64,000 nucleotides of DNA from Phytophthora hibernalis (lineage: Eukaryota; Oomycota; Peronosporomycetes; Peronosporales; Peronosporaceae): NCBI GenBank assembly GCA_012656075.1, contig JAAKBF010000151.1, positions 62,001 through 126,000 on the forward strand, in the 5' to 3' direction. The position numbers and the translations under genes were made by a program. The notes under the pieces were generated by a model, which saw only the letters and a program-made list of their open reading frames with translations, was not told where the DNA came from and did not search any database. The first letter of the stretch is position 1, and every line of letters begins with the position of its first letter. Shown in pieces: positions 1 through 10,639 of this stretch.

Positions 1-1067
1 CGGGCGAGGCGTCGAGAAAAGATTGTAACTCCTTGTCAAGGCAACTATTAATAATCCAGTCCGCGTGCTGACCATTGCAAACATCTACTTCGTTTCGGTT
101 GGAAGCGGTCTCTCTGAGACCACTTTGGACATTTTAGGATACTTTAGGACTTTTAGGATCGTTTTAGCACAGATAACCTTCTAACAATTCACCTTCATGG
201 GAACGGCAGCTACATGTACAGTGTACCAGCTATTGGATTAGGCTCCGATAGACACCGCAGTCAAATACGATCGAGCATTGACGACGGCCTAAGCAAACGG
301 TGATGATTTTTCGTTCTCCTCATCCCGAACGACGCACATGAGCGTTGCATAATCAGAGTACACGTTCCTGACGAAAACGCCTTTGTGGTCGTGTGAATCG
401 CGCTCCACAAAACAACGGTGATTTCACTTGAAACAGCACCTTCTAATCCAATACATGTTGCGGAATTTGCCAAGCAAGCATCTCACAACAAAACGAATTT
501 TACTAAAGTACCTACGGCCAAGCAAAGCAATAAATCAGCGCAGCGGCCAAGGCGTCCTGTCCTTGTTTAGACTACGCTAGGAAACGAAGTGCAAAAGCTT
601 CATAAATTTATTCTAACCAATTGGTCATACAATTTGTGTCACAAAAGGTTGAGAGCAAAAATGAGCCAGGGCCAAATTGAACTCGAAATAAAAGTGTACG
701 TTGCCCTTTTGCTGTTCATTTTGAGCCGGACGCCCCAACATAATTCGGGCACGATTCTGAAGTTGAAGTTGCTTGATGTGTGGTTGCAGATTTCCTGGGC
801 TCATGTGGGCGACTAATACGGTCATTGCGATGCGGGCGTCAAGAATTAACCACAGCCGACAACCCAGACGCACTGGCGATGCACAAGAGCGATGGGAGCT
901 GCTTGCGAGACTGGAGCATGTCAGATCGTCCACTGCCTTCGCGAGCCTTTATCGACGGTATGGCACACGTACATGTACTCGTCTAGAGCCTCGCTGCAGT
1001 ACAGACGCTCATTTTTGAACTTGCTCGCAGCACCAGAAGCACAACCAAGTTTGACTGACGAAGTCTG
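1..1067. other. No confident gene
   Basis: Several short reading frames exist on both strands but none has a recognisable domain or convincing length. A minus-strand frame around 300-440 has a protein-like composition, but I could not assign it to a family. The stretch is probably the intergenic/promoter region of the sugar transporter that starts at 1068. Confidence 0.5.
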
Positions 1068-2598
1068 ATGTCGCCGCACGAATCTCCACGCAACGGATAC
1101 GCCGTCGTCCAGACGCCACCTACCGTCTTCCAAGACGACGGACCCCTGCTCCACATTGAGGAGCGATCGCTCCGGCCGACATGGATCGTGTACTCGTCCG
1201 TCGCCATCGCCATGCTCGAGGCCTTCCACTACGGTTGGTCCAACTCACAAGTCAACCTCAGCACCTTCAGCAACACGGACGACTGCAACGCGCGACCTGT
1301 GGAAGACGACACGTGCCTCATGTTCCCTGGACACACCAAGACGACGTGGACGCTCCTGGTCAACGCGTGGATCGTGGGCGGCATGTTCGGCAGTCTGCTG
1401 TCGGGTTTCCCGTCCAACAAGTGGGGCGCCGCACAACGCTGCGCTTCAACGCGATCATCATGGTGCTGGGCTCAGTCATCCAAGTGGTGGCCAACAACCC
1501 CACGTGGTTCGCGACGGGCCGCTTCGTGACGGGCGTGGCGAACGGTGTGGCCATGGCTGTCGTGAACACGTTCCTGAACGAGATTTCGACGCCGCACAAC
1601 CGTCACGCACTGGGCACCAACACACACTTGGCAGCGACGCTCGGTATCTTCGGCGTGGCGACGACGTTCTGGTACTGGAACACGACGTCTGGGTTCCGTT
1701 GGATCGCTGGCATGCCGATCGTCTTCGCTGCTGCATTCGTGGTGATGTCGTTCTTCTTCATGGTGGAGAGTCCTGTTTGGCTTGTTGCCAATGGGAAGGA
1801 TGAAGAGGCCGAAAAGGAACTGGGTCGGCTGTACGGCAAGGAGAATGTCAACGCCATGATGGGCTGGATCCAGTCGAACGACCAAAGATCGAAGTTGCCG
1901 TCCATACTGAGCGGTGCGTCTGACAAGGCTCACACCGAAACCAACTGGACGATCCTCACCAACAAAAAGTTCCGCAAACCGTTAGTCATCGCGCTGGGGC
2001 TGACGTGCATCAACCAGTTGGTGGGTATCAATGCAGTGTTCTTCTACTCGTCGTCGATCCTCAAGGACGCTGGGATCTCCAACTCCCGCGTCGGTCTCAT
2101 GATCATCGATATCCTCAACGTCGTTCCCGTGCCGATCGCTGCTGCTTTGACGAAGATCATGCGCAAGCGCACGATGCTTATCTCTGGTATATCTCTGATG
2201 GTGTTGTGCTGCATTGGCATGACGATCTCGCTGGTCTACAGCGTTGGCTGGCTGTCCATTGTCTTCCTCGGTTTGTTCGTGGTGGGCTACGATCTGAGCA
2301 TTGGCCCGCTTCTCTGGCCGATCGTCGCTGAATTGTTCGCGGACTCGGCCCGCGGCGCTGCTGTTGGTATCTGTATCACGATGAAGTGGATCTGCTCCTC
2401 ATCGTGGGTGTCGGTTTCCCGTACGTCGAGGAAGCGATCACGAACTACAGCTTCACGCCGTTCCTGGCATCGACAATACTGTCTATCACCTTCATTTACT
2501 TCATGGTGCCCGAGACGTCCGACATGACCATCGCTGAGATCCAGGATGGCTTTCGAAGCGACCACAGTGTCCAGTCGTCGAGTAAGAGCCAAGTGTAG
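1068..2598 (+). CDS. MFS sugar (hexose) transporter, two frameshifts
   Basis: Major facilitator superfamily sugar porter expected to move hexoses across the plasma membrane. The start at 1068 gives a short cytosolic N-terminus before the first membrane helix. Family landmarks are visible: a loop with SNKWG, a central segment RFVTGVANG, the VESPVWL motif after helix 6, QLVGINAVFFYSS in helix 7 and a C-terminal VPETSD. The reading frame slips back by one base near 1427 (a C is missing in the GGCGCC context) and again near 2393 (a C is missing before CTCCTC). With two bases added, the length is 511 codons, normal for the family. No introns are needed. The tail (2386-2598) is duplicated twice nearby (7150-7342 and 8700-8887). 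I infer either assembly errors or a very young pseudogene. Confidence 0.85.
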
Positions 2599-2970
2599 GA
2601 AGCATGTGAACGTGGACGATGTTTGCTGAATGAATTGACCGATTGCTCATGACGTCACAACGGACATTGCGTGGGGTCTTCAGGTTCCAGGTTCGAAGTA
2701 AGGAATCAACTGGCCTGTATTAATATCGGTAGGCAAGCACTGCACTACGTGTATCTCGTATCGTCAAGCACCCAGCCCAACCCCTCGACAAACTGGTAAC
2801 CCTGGAGCGCCCGGACGGACTGTCTATTGAAATGGCTGCGGATCGAGTCCAGCCCATTGTGGTCAAAATTACGTTTTTCACAGTAGTTTGGTCACAAATG
2901 GGATCTGTACTGCAGCTAAAAAATGCCACTTTCAGTTGTGGTGGATAGATCAATAATATTAAGCTGATTG
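2599..2970. other. Spacer between transporter and transposon
   Basis: No coding signal recognised. It runs from the transporter stop to the upstream edge of the transposase-like sequence. Confidence 0.4.
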
Positions 2971-2974
2971 GCTG

Positions 2975-3956
2975 TTTCCCAAAACAGCTGCCTTTTTGCG
3001 AGCGGCCAAAACGTCTCGCTGGCCTTCAGAGGTTGTTTCCCGCGTTAAGCAATACGTGAAGGAGCATCCTACATTTTATCTAGAAGAGCTTAAAGAATTT
3101 TAAGCGATAGTTTTCCGGATTTAGTCAACGTTTCTACCAGCACGATATGCAGGGCTCTCAACTTCGACATGAATTTGAGCCGAAAAGTGCTGACAAAGGC
3201 GGCCCGAGAGTGTGTTCCTCAAGAGGTGGATGTCTACAAAGCCAAGCTTCAAGCAATATACTCCTACCCAGAGCAGCTTCTGTTTATCGACGAGACGTCG
3301 AAGGATGGAAGGCGCGCGTACCGTCGATACGCATGGTCACGCCGCAACCGCAAAGCCGTTGTGCGTTTGCCTTTTCAAGGGTGAACGACGTTCAATTCTT
3401 GCAGCTCTCAACCACCAAGGATTTGTCGCGTGGGCATCGACACCCGGGACGTTCACCAGGAACTCGTTCCATCAGGCGTTAATTTCCAAAATTTTGCCTC
3501 TTCTAAATCCCTGGCCGCTACCGAGATCAATTGTGATTTTAGACAACGCAAAATCCATCTCTACAAGGAGCTAGAGGAGGTACGCTTTGTTTTGCATTTG
3601 GTATATCATTATTCCTAACTTTATAATCTGTATTGTAGGCTGTTCACCAAGCTGGGGCAAGGCTAGTTTTTCTGCCTCCGTATTCACCACATCTCAACCC
3701 AATCGAAGTATGTTTTGGTCTTTTGAAGAAATGGATACAGAAGCATGCGAATCTCGTGTTTCCTCTATACCCGGATCGGGTGCTAGAGGTCGCAATGCGC
3801 TCATGCTGCTCGCAGCTAATTCAGAAAGAGGATCAAGCGCCTGGCGTCTTAAACTTGTATGCCCATTGTGGCTATGTCAACGGTTCGCTACGCTGTGAAA
3901 GGTTTACTGTCCAGACATACGAGGAAGATGATAGTGAAGAAGAACAACACGAGTAA
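2975..3956 (+). mobile_element. Tc1/mariner-IS630 type DD34E transposase, frameshifted
   Basis: DDE transposase of the Tc1/mariner/IS630 superfamily. The N-terminal helix-turn-helix region is readable (STSTICRAL at about 3139-3165, LTRK-like LSRK just after). Catalytic blocks follow: LLFIDET near 3280, VILDNAK near 3535-3555 and PPYSPHLNPIE near 3695. The spacing between the second Asp and the Glu is 34 residues. A 59-nt intron (3580-3638, GTACGC...TTGTAG) splits the region between them. Frame changes occur near 3107, 3378 and 3551, the last in an A-run that appears one base short. The C-terminus is acidic (EEDDSEEEQ) and ends at 3956. No clear start codon or terminal inverted repeats were found, so the 5' boundary is uncertain. 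Confidence 0.75.
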
Positions 3957-4001
3957 AAATATCAATCACGTCATTTTAGCTCGAGTGATGATTTTGTTTT
4001 A

Positions 4002-5000
4002 CTATCTAGCGATGCTGTGCTGCAGCAGGCTGGTCATTTTGTTGTGCTCCAGGCTACATGTGGTCTGTATCAAGAATATCTTCTCCACTAGGGTCGGCGA
4101 GCTGAGGTGTGTAGCCATGAAATATCCCATTTGAAAAAATGTCGTGCTGCGGGAGTCGGAGAGCAGTTCGAATCGACGAAACACGAACAGGAACTTTGAC
4201 CCACGCGTCAAACAGCTGCACTTCAATTTCAGCATAGTCCCCCTCCGTGCCATTTTTTGTTGTTGTAGTGCATTAAGGCGAGCCATTTCTGCATCTAAGG
4301 CTTGTGCTTGTCTCGTGGAGTTGTCACTAGGAATTGCGAGAGGTGCATCGTCTGGCTGCCGAGCGTGGTGTACCGCAACATGATGGGCAGTGATAGGTCC
4401 GAGTACAATTCCTTGCTGCTCCTGCATTGCTGCAACCTCTTCGACTGCCCGCGCCATCCGAGCGGCGGTTGCCCTATACATCGTTGGTTTTTGCTTCTTG
4501 GGCGGCTCTAAGTATACAAAAACTCGAAGTCGAAGACCTCAACTGGTGGTCTACACTGAGCTGATGCCTTCAAGGCCAACTTGTTCTTGTCAGACTCCAC
4601 AACACACGCCCATCGCGCTTGAAGCAGCTCCCAGAAATTGTCTGTATTCAACGCTCAAAAATCAGCTTGCCTTCCCGTTTTGGTTTGCTTGTAAAAATGG
4701 CTTCATTCTCTGTGATCTTGGCATGACGCCACTTCTCATCACTGCTCAAGTGCTGCATTACTTTAGCCTTGACTACGTCGAACCTTCTTCTGGAATGAAA
4801 ACCACAGTGCACTGTTTTCCATTGTGAGGTGCAGATGTTCGATGGCCAAAACGAACTGTAATCAACCCACGTAACGTATTTGCCGAATGCAATACCATCC
4901 TGTCTTCAAGGGCCATTGCGTTCATTATTCTAAAAGCCAAATGAACGTTAGTCAACATTAGACAAACATCGGAATTTATTTGTATCAACGCACGTATCAT
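4002..5000 (-). pseudogene. Hypothetical protein, frameshifted, function unknown
   Basis: Minus-strand coding signal in several frames. From upstream to downstream it reads a segment around 5000-4790, a lysine-rich segment (KPKREGK) around 4680, an aromatic segment (NFWELLQARWACV) around 4620, a basic PPKKQKPT (possible nuclear localisation signal) around 4500, then 4481-4002 with an Ala/Gln-rich probable coiled coil (AEMARLNALQQQ). The segments follow in order with single-base frame changes and one in-frame stop at about 4508, so they look like one gene. I do not recognise the family. DNA-associated function is only a guess from the basic stretches and the transposon setting. Confidence 0.4.
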
Positions 5001-5204
5001 TTTACCTTCGAATGCACGTTCGATTGCGTTGGTACGCTAGCAGGCCCACACGTCCACCCAAACACAACTGCTAGCTGTTGTACCCGCAGAACTAGCCAAC
5101 GCTCGCTTAGTAGCGCACCTTTCACAACACAAAACATCTATCGTCAGCAATAAATTAACCCCAGAGTAAGATCAGTAGGTGGAAGTTTCCTTCTTACCTT
5201 GGCG

Positions 5205-5545
5205 CTGTTGGGGGTGAGTCGTATGTGCTTGGCAGGCGTAGATCGTCGTCTTGCTGGCGTCCAGGGTACATATATGTGCTGGGATCCACGGCTTGGCTTG
5301 TGTCCGCGGCTTGGCGGAGTACGTCTATCCGCTGGGTCCACGGTTTGGCTGGGATCCACGGCTTGGCTGATGTTGTCTGCTGACTGGCGAGTACGGCTTG
5401 GTGGGGGACGTCTGTGTGCTGGGAGGAGGGGGCCACGACGTGGTGGGGGCGTCTGCTGGATCGGGTCTACGGCTTGGTGGGAGACGTCGTGTGCTGGGGC
5501 GATGGCGTGGCGCGAGTCGTACTTGGCTGGCTGGCGCGAGAAAAG
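5205..5545. repeat. Degenerate minisatellite built on CGGCTTGG
   Basis: An imperfect array repeats CGGCTTGG and CACGGCTTGGCT with spacers such as GGGATC, GTACGTC and GGGACGTC; I count at least five copies between about 5285 and 5480. On the minus strand it translates to a low-complexity frame with repeated AKPW and AVDP. I think this is a minisatellite rather than a gene. The stretch 5545-6300 beyond it has no recognisable feature. Confidence 0.6.
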
Positions 5546-6319
5546 ACTGGTGGTTTATGCGGCGACCAATCTAAAACTGGACGAATTATCGTTGGTTTCA
5601 CACAACAATGTCTTTTGCAACACACATTTACGAAAGTCGCTCACCGTGATAGTGATAGAGCCCAAAAATGGTCGGCAAAAAAACTGCAAAGCACAATACA
5701 ACATACCCAATTGACCATGAAGTGCAACATCACAAGTACCTCTTCGAACTTGGCACCAGAACTTTTGTTCTAGATCGCCCTGACTCGCCTAACCGATACT
5801 AGTTGACTCATAAGATACAAAACTACACGTTCCAGGGTCGCTACACAGCCAGATTGCCCTGCTTACCCCTCCCTGATGAGGTAATTGTGAGCCTTCACAT
5901 TTCGTACCTTTTTTCTGGGGTGGATGACTTGCCGCGACGCATCGTTCTTCTAGAGAAAACGACGAAAGAACCCTCCAGTTTGGCTTATTCTATTTCTTAC
6001 TCACTATTCTTGTCTGTGGACCAGTTTCATTTTATCGGGCTGAAAATAAAGACGCTAGCCACCCTTAGGTGTGGCCACCGTGGGGGTGGTAAAATATTGA
6101 AATCGAGTTGTATCTTCTCTCGTGGCCGGGACAAAATCTGTATTGCATTCCCGTGTATCGATTCTTTTGATTATTTTTGATTTTGAAGTGAGGTACATTA
6201 ATATCAATTAGTTTCCTAACGCCGCCTAATGCCCGAGCTTGCTCGACGCCAGTGCTGCAGTCGGCAAGGTTGAGGACAGCTTCGTGCTCCACACAGGGCG
6301 CTGTCCCCACTCCCTATCG

Positions 6320-6860
6320 TTACACCGTACGTTCTGCAGCCTCAGACGAGGCCTGCTTTTCATGCACGGATATCCACAGTGCGACATCCTCATGTATTTG
6401 ATCAGTGATGCTTGCCCATTTCTTCGCGGTGAGGTGCCCCGCTGATGGCCTCCATTCTACAGACCGTTCCGTCTCCCGTGCCATCCTGGCGAATCCAAGC
6501 GCTGTTCGATTGCCGTACCGGTGGGACTGCGTCCAGCTGATCACCGTCGCAGCGTCCGCAGTGCGTCTCGTTTCCAGAAAGAGTCGCGGAGATGTGCCGC
6601 TCTCGGTGGCTGCCTCCAAGTCTGTTGTTGCATAACATGTTGGTTGTATCCGATCACATGTACGGGGCCCCATGCGTGCTTCACACATTTGCGTAGTCGT
6701 CGTAACATACCAAGATTCGCGGCTTTCTGCGTCGCCACTGTGCCGGCCTCGTAGTAGGTACTGCTAATGTACTGGGTCTCGAAAGTCCCAGATCTCGTAT
6801 GCACACGCACAATCACTGTTCCACTGGTCCTCTCACCGGCGGGCCTCGATCTGTGCCAGC
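6320..6860 (-). pseudogene. RNase H-like domain of a non-LTR retrotransposon, decayed
   Basis: Read in two overlapping minus-strand frames, this matches the RNase H tail common in oomycete L1-like retrotransposons: a beta strand VIVRVHTRSG, a helical STYYEAGT...LGMLRRLRKCVKHA, GPVHVIGYNQHVMQQQ, then TVISWTQSHRYGNRTALGFARMA. The position that normally carries the catalytic Asp in the VxGDS motif reads GYN, and the first Asp-containing strand is not recognisable, so activity is unlikely. It is a fragment only; no reverse transcriptase is attached in this window. Confidence 0.6.
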
Positions 6861-6907
6861 CACAAAGACCACGTAACAGCAGCCGCGATGTGGCATCGCC
6901 GTGTGCT

Positions 6908-7149
6908 TTAATCTGCCCCCAGCACTAGGCAGAGCGTATTGATAATGTGCTTCAGCAAGGCGCGGTCCGCCGTCGACTCGATGTCCTTGGTAATGTACCT
7001 GTGTCCCGTCCGTAGTCTTGCAACTAGTCCTTCCACGTGGTACGCTGCGGATATGTCAGTGAGGGGTCGAAAGGAGCGAAGCTCCACCGCCAGACCGCGT
7101 GGATGTAAAGACGCCCCGAGACTCCAGCAGTTCGTCGTCATTTGGTCAA
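6908..7149. other. No recognisable feature
   Basis: This joins the RNase H remnant to the duplicated transporter tail. I see no domain in either strand. Confidence 0.4.
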
Positions 7150-7342
7150 CCGCATCACCAATCAGCGCCTCTTGATCATCCGGATATTCCCGTATATCGA
7201 GGAGGCGATCATGAACTACAGCCTGACGCCGTTTTTGGCCACCACGGTGCTGTCGATCGGCTTCATTCACTCTGTGGTGCCCGAGACGTCTGCCAAGACG
7301 GGTTCAGGAGCGGCGCTACCTCCAAGAGCCAAAGTTAAGTAG
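7150..7342 (+). pseudogene. MFS sugar transporter C-terminal fragment
   Basis: Partial copy of the C-terminus of the transporter at 1068-2598. It contains FPYIEEAIMNYSLTPFLATT and VVPETS, matching FPYVEEAITNYSFTPFLAST and MVPETS of that gene. Only the last membrane helix and tail remain, in the same orientation as the full gene. There is no upstream transporter sequence, so it is a pseudogene fragment made by segmental duplication. Confidence 0.85.
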
Positions 7343-7410
7343 ACAGATGCAAACTGTGTGCGATTCTGTTAAACCGACGCTGCTAGTGTCTGCAAAAATG
7401 CGTCACATAT

Positions 7411-7629
7411 TTGGGGTATGCCCAAAATGCAACTTCATCCGTCATCCGGTGTGGTGTACCGGTATTTCACGAAGCACATTTCAACGAAATCTGCAAACTT
7501 CTAATCCCCAATGGAGAAATGAACGAAACAACTTCTTCGAATCCCCACACCGCTTCTGGCAACACACAACGCAATTTTCTTCGCTGCTATTCTTCGTCGA
7601 GGTTTCGTGCTTGGCTCGAAAAAGTCTAC
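7411..7629 (+). other. Unassigned coding-like stretch before P-family fragment
   Basis: An open frame on the plus strand runs into the P-family fragment that follows. I do not recognise it, and it may be a 5' exon or unrelated. Support is weak. Confidence 0.25.
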
Positions 7630-8098
7630 TGCTGGCGACTTCGAGACCGATGACATGACGATATTCACCACGCAACCTGCGGGAAGCTATCGCTATGTGA
7701 TCTCTCTCGATAGTGAGAAGGTGAACATTTGGATGAAAGATCGCACCGGTAAAAGCAATGGTAAATTGTGATGCTGTCTTCTGGCAATGGACTTCGTGCC
7801 AACATTTTATTTTTCAAATTCATTAGGCAAACAGGGTTTCTGAACAAAGAAGTGTACGTGACAGTGGCAAATGCCTTCATTGATGCATCGGCAGCAGACT
7901 ATCCGGATACATTTCGGTACGTCGATTGATCCGTAGAGAGAAAGAAAACGAAGTTTGTTGACGCTTTTTTCTTTTATTTGGCGGGCTGCAGCTCGAGATG
8001 AATATCAAGCTTCGTTTGCTCCAGTCTGCTCGAGATACCAGCTACGTATTTCAACTCCAACCGGTCGCTGTGGAGAGGATTGGCATCTTGGAGTAGCT
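7630..8098 (+). pseudogene. P-family paralogue, N-terminal part, truncated
   Basis: Third copy of the family whose tandem members lie at 31488-32377 and 32830-33835. The N-terminal domain reads MTIFTTQPAGSYRYVISL...VNIWMKD. An intron follows at about 7763-7826 (GTAAAT...ATTAG), at the same alignment position as intron 1 of the tandem copies. Next comes TGFLNKEVYVTVANAF, and further on FQLQPVAVERIGILE, matching FKLEPVSQERIDILE. The frame stops immediately after ILE at about 8096, where the paralogues continue into a coiled coil. A matching continuation lies on the opposite strand at about 8690, which suggests an inversion breakpoint. Function unknown. Confidence 0.6.
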
Positions 8099-8482
8099 TG
8101 TCGTTGCTACATATATCTGGTTGTAAAAGTTTGCATATTGTGATCACTTATTTATCATTTGAATTTGGTTGCATAGTCTTCATTGCAGTTCATAAAAAAA
8201 TTGATCAAATGGAGGCACGAAACACGACGTAGCAAGAAATTAAATCATCTCCACGCGAACGCAACTCCCCACCAGATCAAGCTCCGACAGTCAAATATAA
8301 AGTGGCAACAGCCGAATTGTCCGAACAATTGTTTCGTTCTCCGTGAGTCGAGCGTGGCACATGAACGAAGCGCTTGTTTGGTGGCTGGCATGGGCCTGCC
8401 CACCACTAAAGCTCTGCGAATACGCTGTATTTCATCTTTAAAGCGATCCACCTGTCAGAATTGTTTTGAGTAGGTATGTGGT
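8099..8482. other. Segment between inverted P-family halves
   Basis: No gene recognised. Open frames exist on both strands (for example minus 8245-8451) but lack a domain. The segment lies inside the putative inverted block. Confidence 0.35.
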
Positions 8483-8699
8483 TCACAAGCACGCCAAAAG
8501 TGTACAAAGAACAGTGATCGAGATCTTATCGGCACTCAATTCCAAATGCACCGAGTTCAGAGGGTTCCATTGCAGCTTCGACGACACCCACGTCACACTT
8601 TCAACACACAAACAGACATGGTCTGGTTGGCCAGTTTGACCACGAATGCTTTCCAACTCCTCCTGCTCGTCTTTCAGTTTTGACACGCTAGTTTGACCT
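8483..8699 (-). pseudogene. P-family coiled-coil/tail fragment, inverted
   Basis: Continues in frame from the transporter tail upstream of it on the minus strand. It reads KLKDEQEELESIRGQ and later LQWNPLNSVHLELSADKIS. This resembles the segment after ILE in the tandem paralogues (KLRDVEDELEKTK, then IEWSSV and FKLT). Similarity of the second half is modest, so the assignment is an inference. Confidence 0.45.
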
Positions 8700-8887
8700 C
8701 CACCCACCTCACTCTTGACCGAGTGCAGGTTCTGGTCGCTACGAAAGCCGTTCTGGATCTCGGCGATCGTCAAGTCCGACGTCTCCGGCATCATGAAATA
8801 GATGATAATGATCGAGAGGATGGTCGTAGCCAGGAACGACGTGAAGCTGTAGTCCGTGATGGCAGCTAGAATTGCCGAACCCTTCAC
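8700..8887 (-). pseudogene. MFS sugar transporter C-terminal fragment, fused
   Basis: Third copy of the transporter tail, here on the minus strand: TDYSFTSFLATTILSI, MMPETSDLTIAEIQNGFRSD. It closely matches NYSFTPFLASTILSI and TSDMTIAEIQDGFRSD of the gene at 1068. The reading frame runs without interruption into P-family-like sequence at 8699-8483, producing a chimeric open frame of about 134 codons. Probably non-functional. Confidence 0.8.
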
Positions 8888-9275
8888 ATGAAAAAGCTAG
8901 GACCATTGATGTGCTCCTGTTGTCGTGAGCTCAACACCTTACGTCATTAGGGGAGCTTAGTGACACCAAAGTACCTCACTTAAAAATGTGAGCTCAAATC
9001 TTTTTCGTTACCTTTGGATTGGATAGCAGGCTGATTTTTTCACTTTACTTGCATCGCGTACTGAACACTTTACTGGGAAAGCTTACCAACATCGCAAGGA
9101 ATACGTTTCTCAGCTTGCGTTTGGATCGGTTCTGACATTGACATCAAAGCCAGTGGTCGAATCTCTTGCAGGACGTTTCGGGGTCGGGCAGGCTCGAATG
9201 TGTCACCAACATCGCTGTTGCTAAAAGCTCTTTTCGGCACCTGCCGCTCATCTTCTCCGTTGCCACTGCAGTCGT
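8888..9275. other. Spacer before the FAR1-like gene
   Basis: No coding sequence recognised. It includes the region 3' of the FAR1-like gene (minus strand). Confidence 0.4.
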
Positions 9276-10525
9276 TCACATCGCGTCTTTCCGCCAATTC
9301 CAAGCCTTGAAATTCAGAGTCACCGTGCGTGGCGCGACGCGATTGCTGCTGAGCCAGCGACCTCCACCTTTCGTTTTCTTTTTCAACCAAGCCACCTCCT
9401 GTGACAAAGCCTCTGTTTCTTCTCTTGCCTTCTTGTGCGCTGCATTCAACTCGGCGATATACAGCAGATTTTGCTGGTGCAACTTGGTATTCTGCAAGTA
9501 AAGTGCCCCATTCTGCTCGTCAAGTCGACGAACTCGCAGTCGAAGGTTGCTACTGGAATCCTCGCTGGTGTTGCGCAAACCTTGAAGTGGATTTGCTTGA
9601 TTTCCTCTACGACCAGACCATTGTTCAGTTATCACAACTTCTCGATTGCCCCCACTACCTCCACCACATGCAGAAGTAAGGTGCGACGTCAGATGGACAC
9701 CTTCAATTCCAACTTCTTGACTCCCCGTAGTCAATTGTTCATGCTGGTTGGGTGCTGTATCGGTAGCACCACTGGTAGATCTACTTTCAATCCTGGTGGA
9801 CGTCGCTTGCTTGTGTGCAGTCACAAAACTGTCGTCGGTCTTGAGTTTCGTCAGCAAATTGCTAACATCGCTCCTGGTCACGTGCTTGGTCGGGTCCTTC
9901 TCGGTGATATATTTTCGGATCTCCCGCTGCTTCACCCCCGCCTTACGAAGAGCATTCACCGCCTCCAGCACCATCGGGTCTTGCACCCGTCGATTTCTCG
10001 GATACGCTTTGAAGGTTTCTGCGTCCAGTGGGTGGTTGTGGGTCGGCCTCTGCAGCGTCACCACCACTTGCCACCCACTCACATTGGAACTGTCAGCCCC
10101 AAATCTCTTCTTAGCCAGGACGTTCATCCTGGCTGGACACTGGATTGGGCGAAATTGCTGTCTGGGTCGGAGTCCTCGACTGCGACTGCGAGGTTTGCCC
10201 CGTGAGTGCAGATGAAGGTCTTGTCGTAGAATCCGATTTCTGTGGGCATGGTACGACTGGTTATGGCATATAACTCGGGCTTTTTGTTCTTTGAGGCGGC
10301 GAGACGTCGGTTTCTGGTGCCTGCGGAGGTGGAAGACTTGCACATGTAGAGCTGGAAGGTCTGACGCTGGTAGTCGTCCAAATAGGCAGAGAAAGCCTCC
10401 CAATTAGGGAAAGTGGTGCTGGCCATTCGAGGAGCCTCAACGATGGACGCAACTTGGTCTGGAGAGGAAGTTGGGGCTGGGACATTGGGAGTTGATTGGG
10501 TGGGCGGGTCCTGGGTGGGAGGCAT
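9276..10525 (-). CDS. FAR1/WRKY-GCM1-like DNA-binding protein with C-terminal coiled coil
   Basis: Predicted nuclear DNA-binding protein. The N-terminal half has the zinc-binding fold found at the front of MULE transposases and FAR1-type regulators: FPNWEAFSAYLDDYQRQTFQLY, then FICTHG (Cys), IQCPARMNV (Cys), a Trp-containing GWQVVVT strand and THNHPLD (His-x-His). A conserved helical block follows (VNALRKAGVKQREIRKYIT, KHVTRSDVSNLLTKL). Instead of the MULE catalytic domain there is a Ser/Thr-rich linker and a strong coiled coil (NLRLRVRRLDEQNGALYLQN to EEETEALSQEVAWLKKK-like) near the C-terminus. The frame slips once near 10151, where a C is missing; adding it gives 417 codons and joins both Cys residues. 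It is either a domesticated transposase-derived regulator or a truncated element. Confidence 0.7.
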
Positions 10526-10639
10526 CGGTAGGGAAGAGCTCGTTGTCTTGCTTATTAGCTGGCCCTGGGCACTAGGAGAAAAGGAAAGCGACTGGTCCTG
10601 GGCACTAACTGAATGTTATGCACTAAAGTGGTAGATTAC

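Noticed and set aside
261..473. 70-codon minus-strand frame near the window start
   Set aside because: No recognisable domain, and another frame on the same strand looks equally protein-like; not enough evidence to call a gene.
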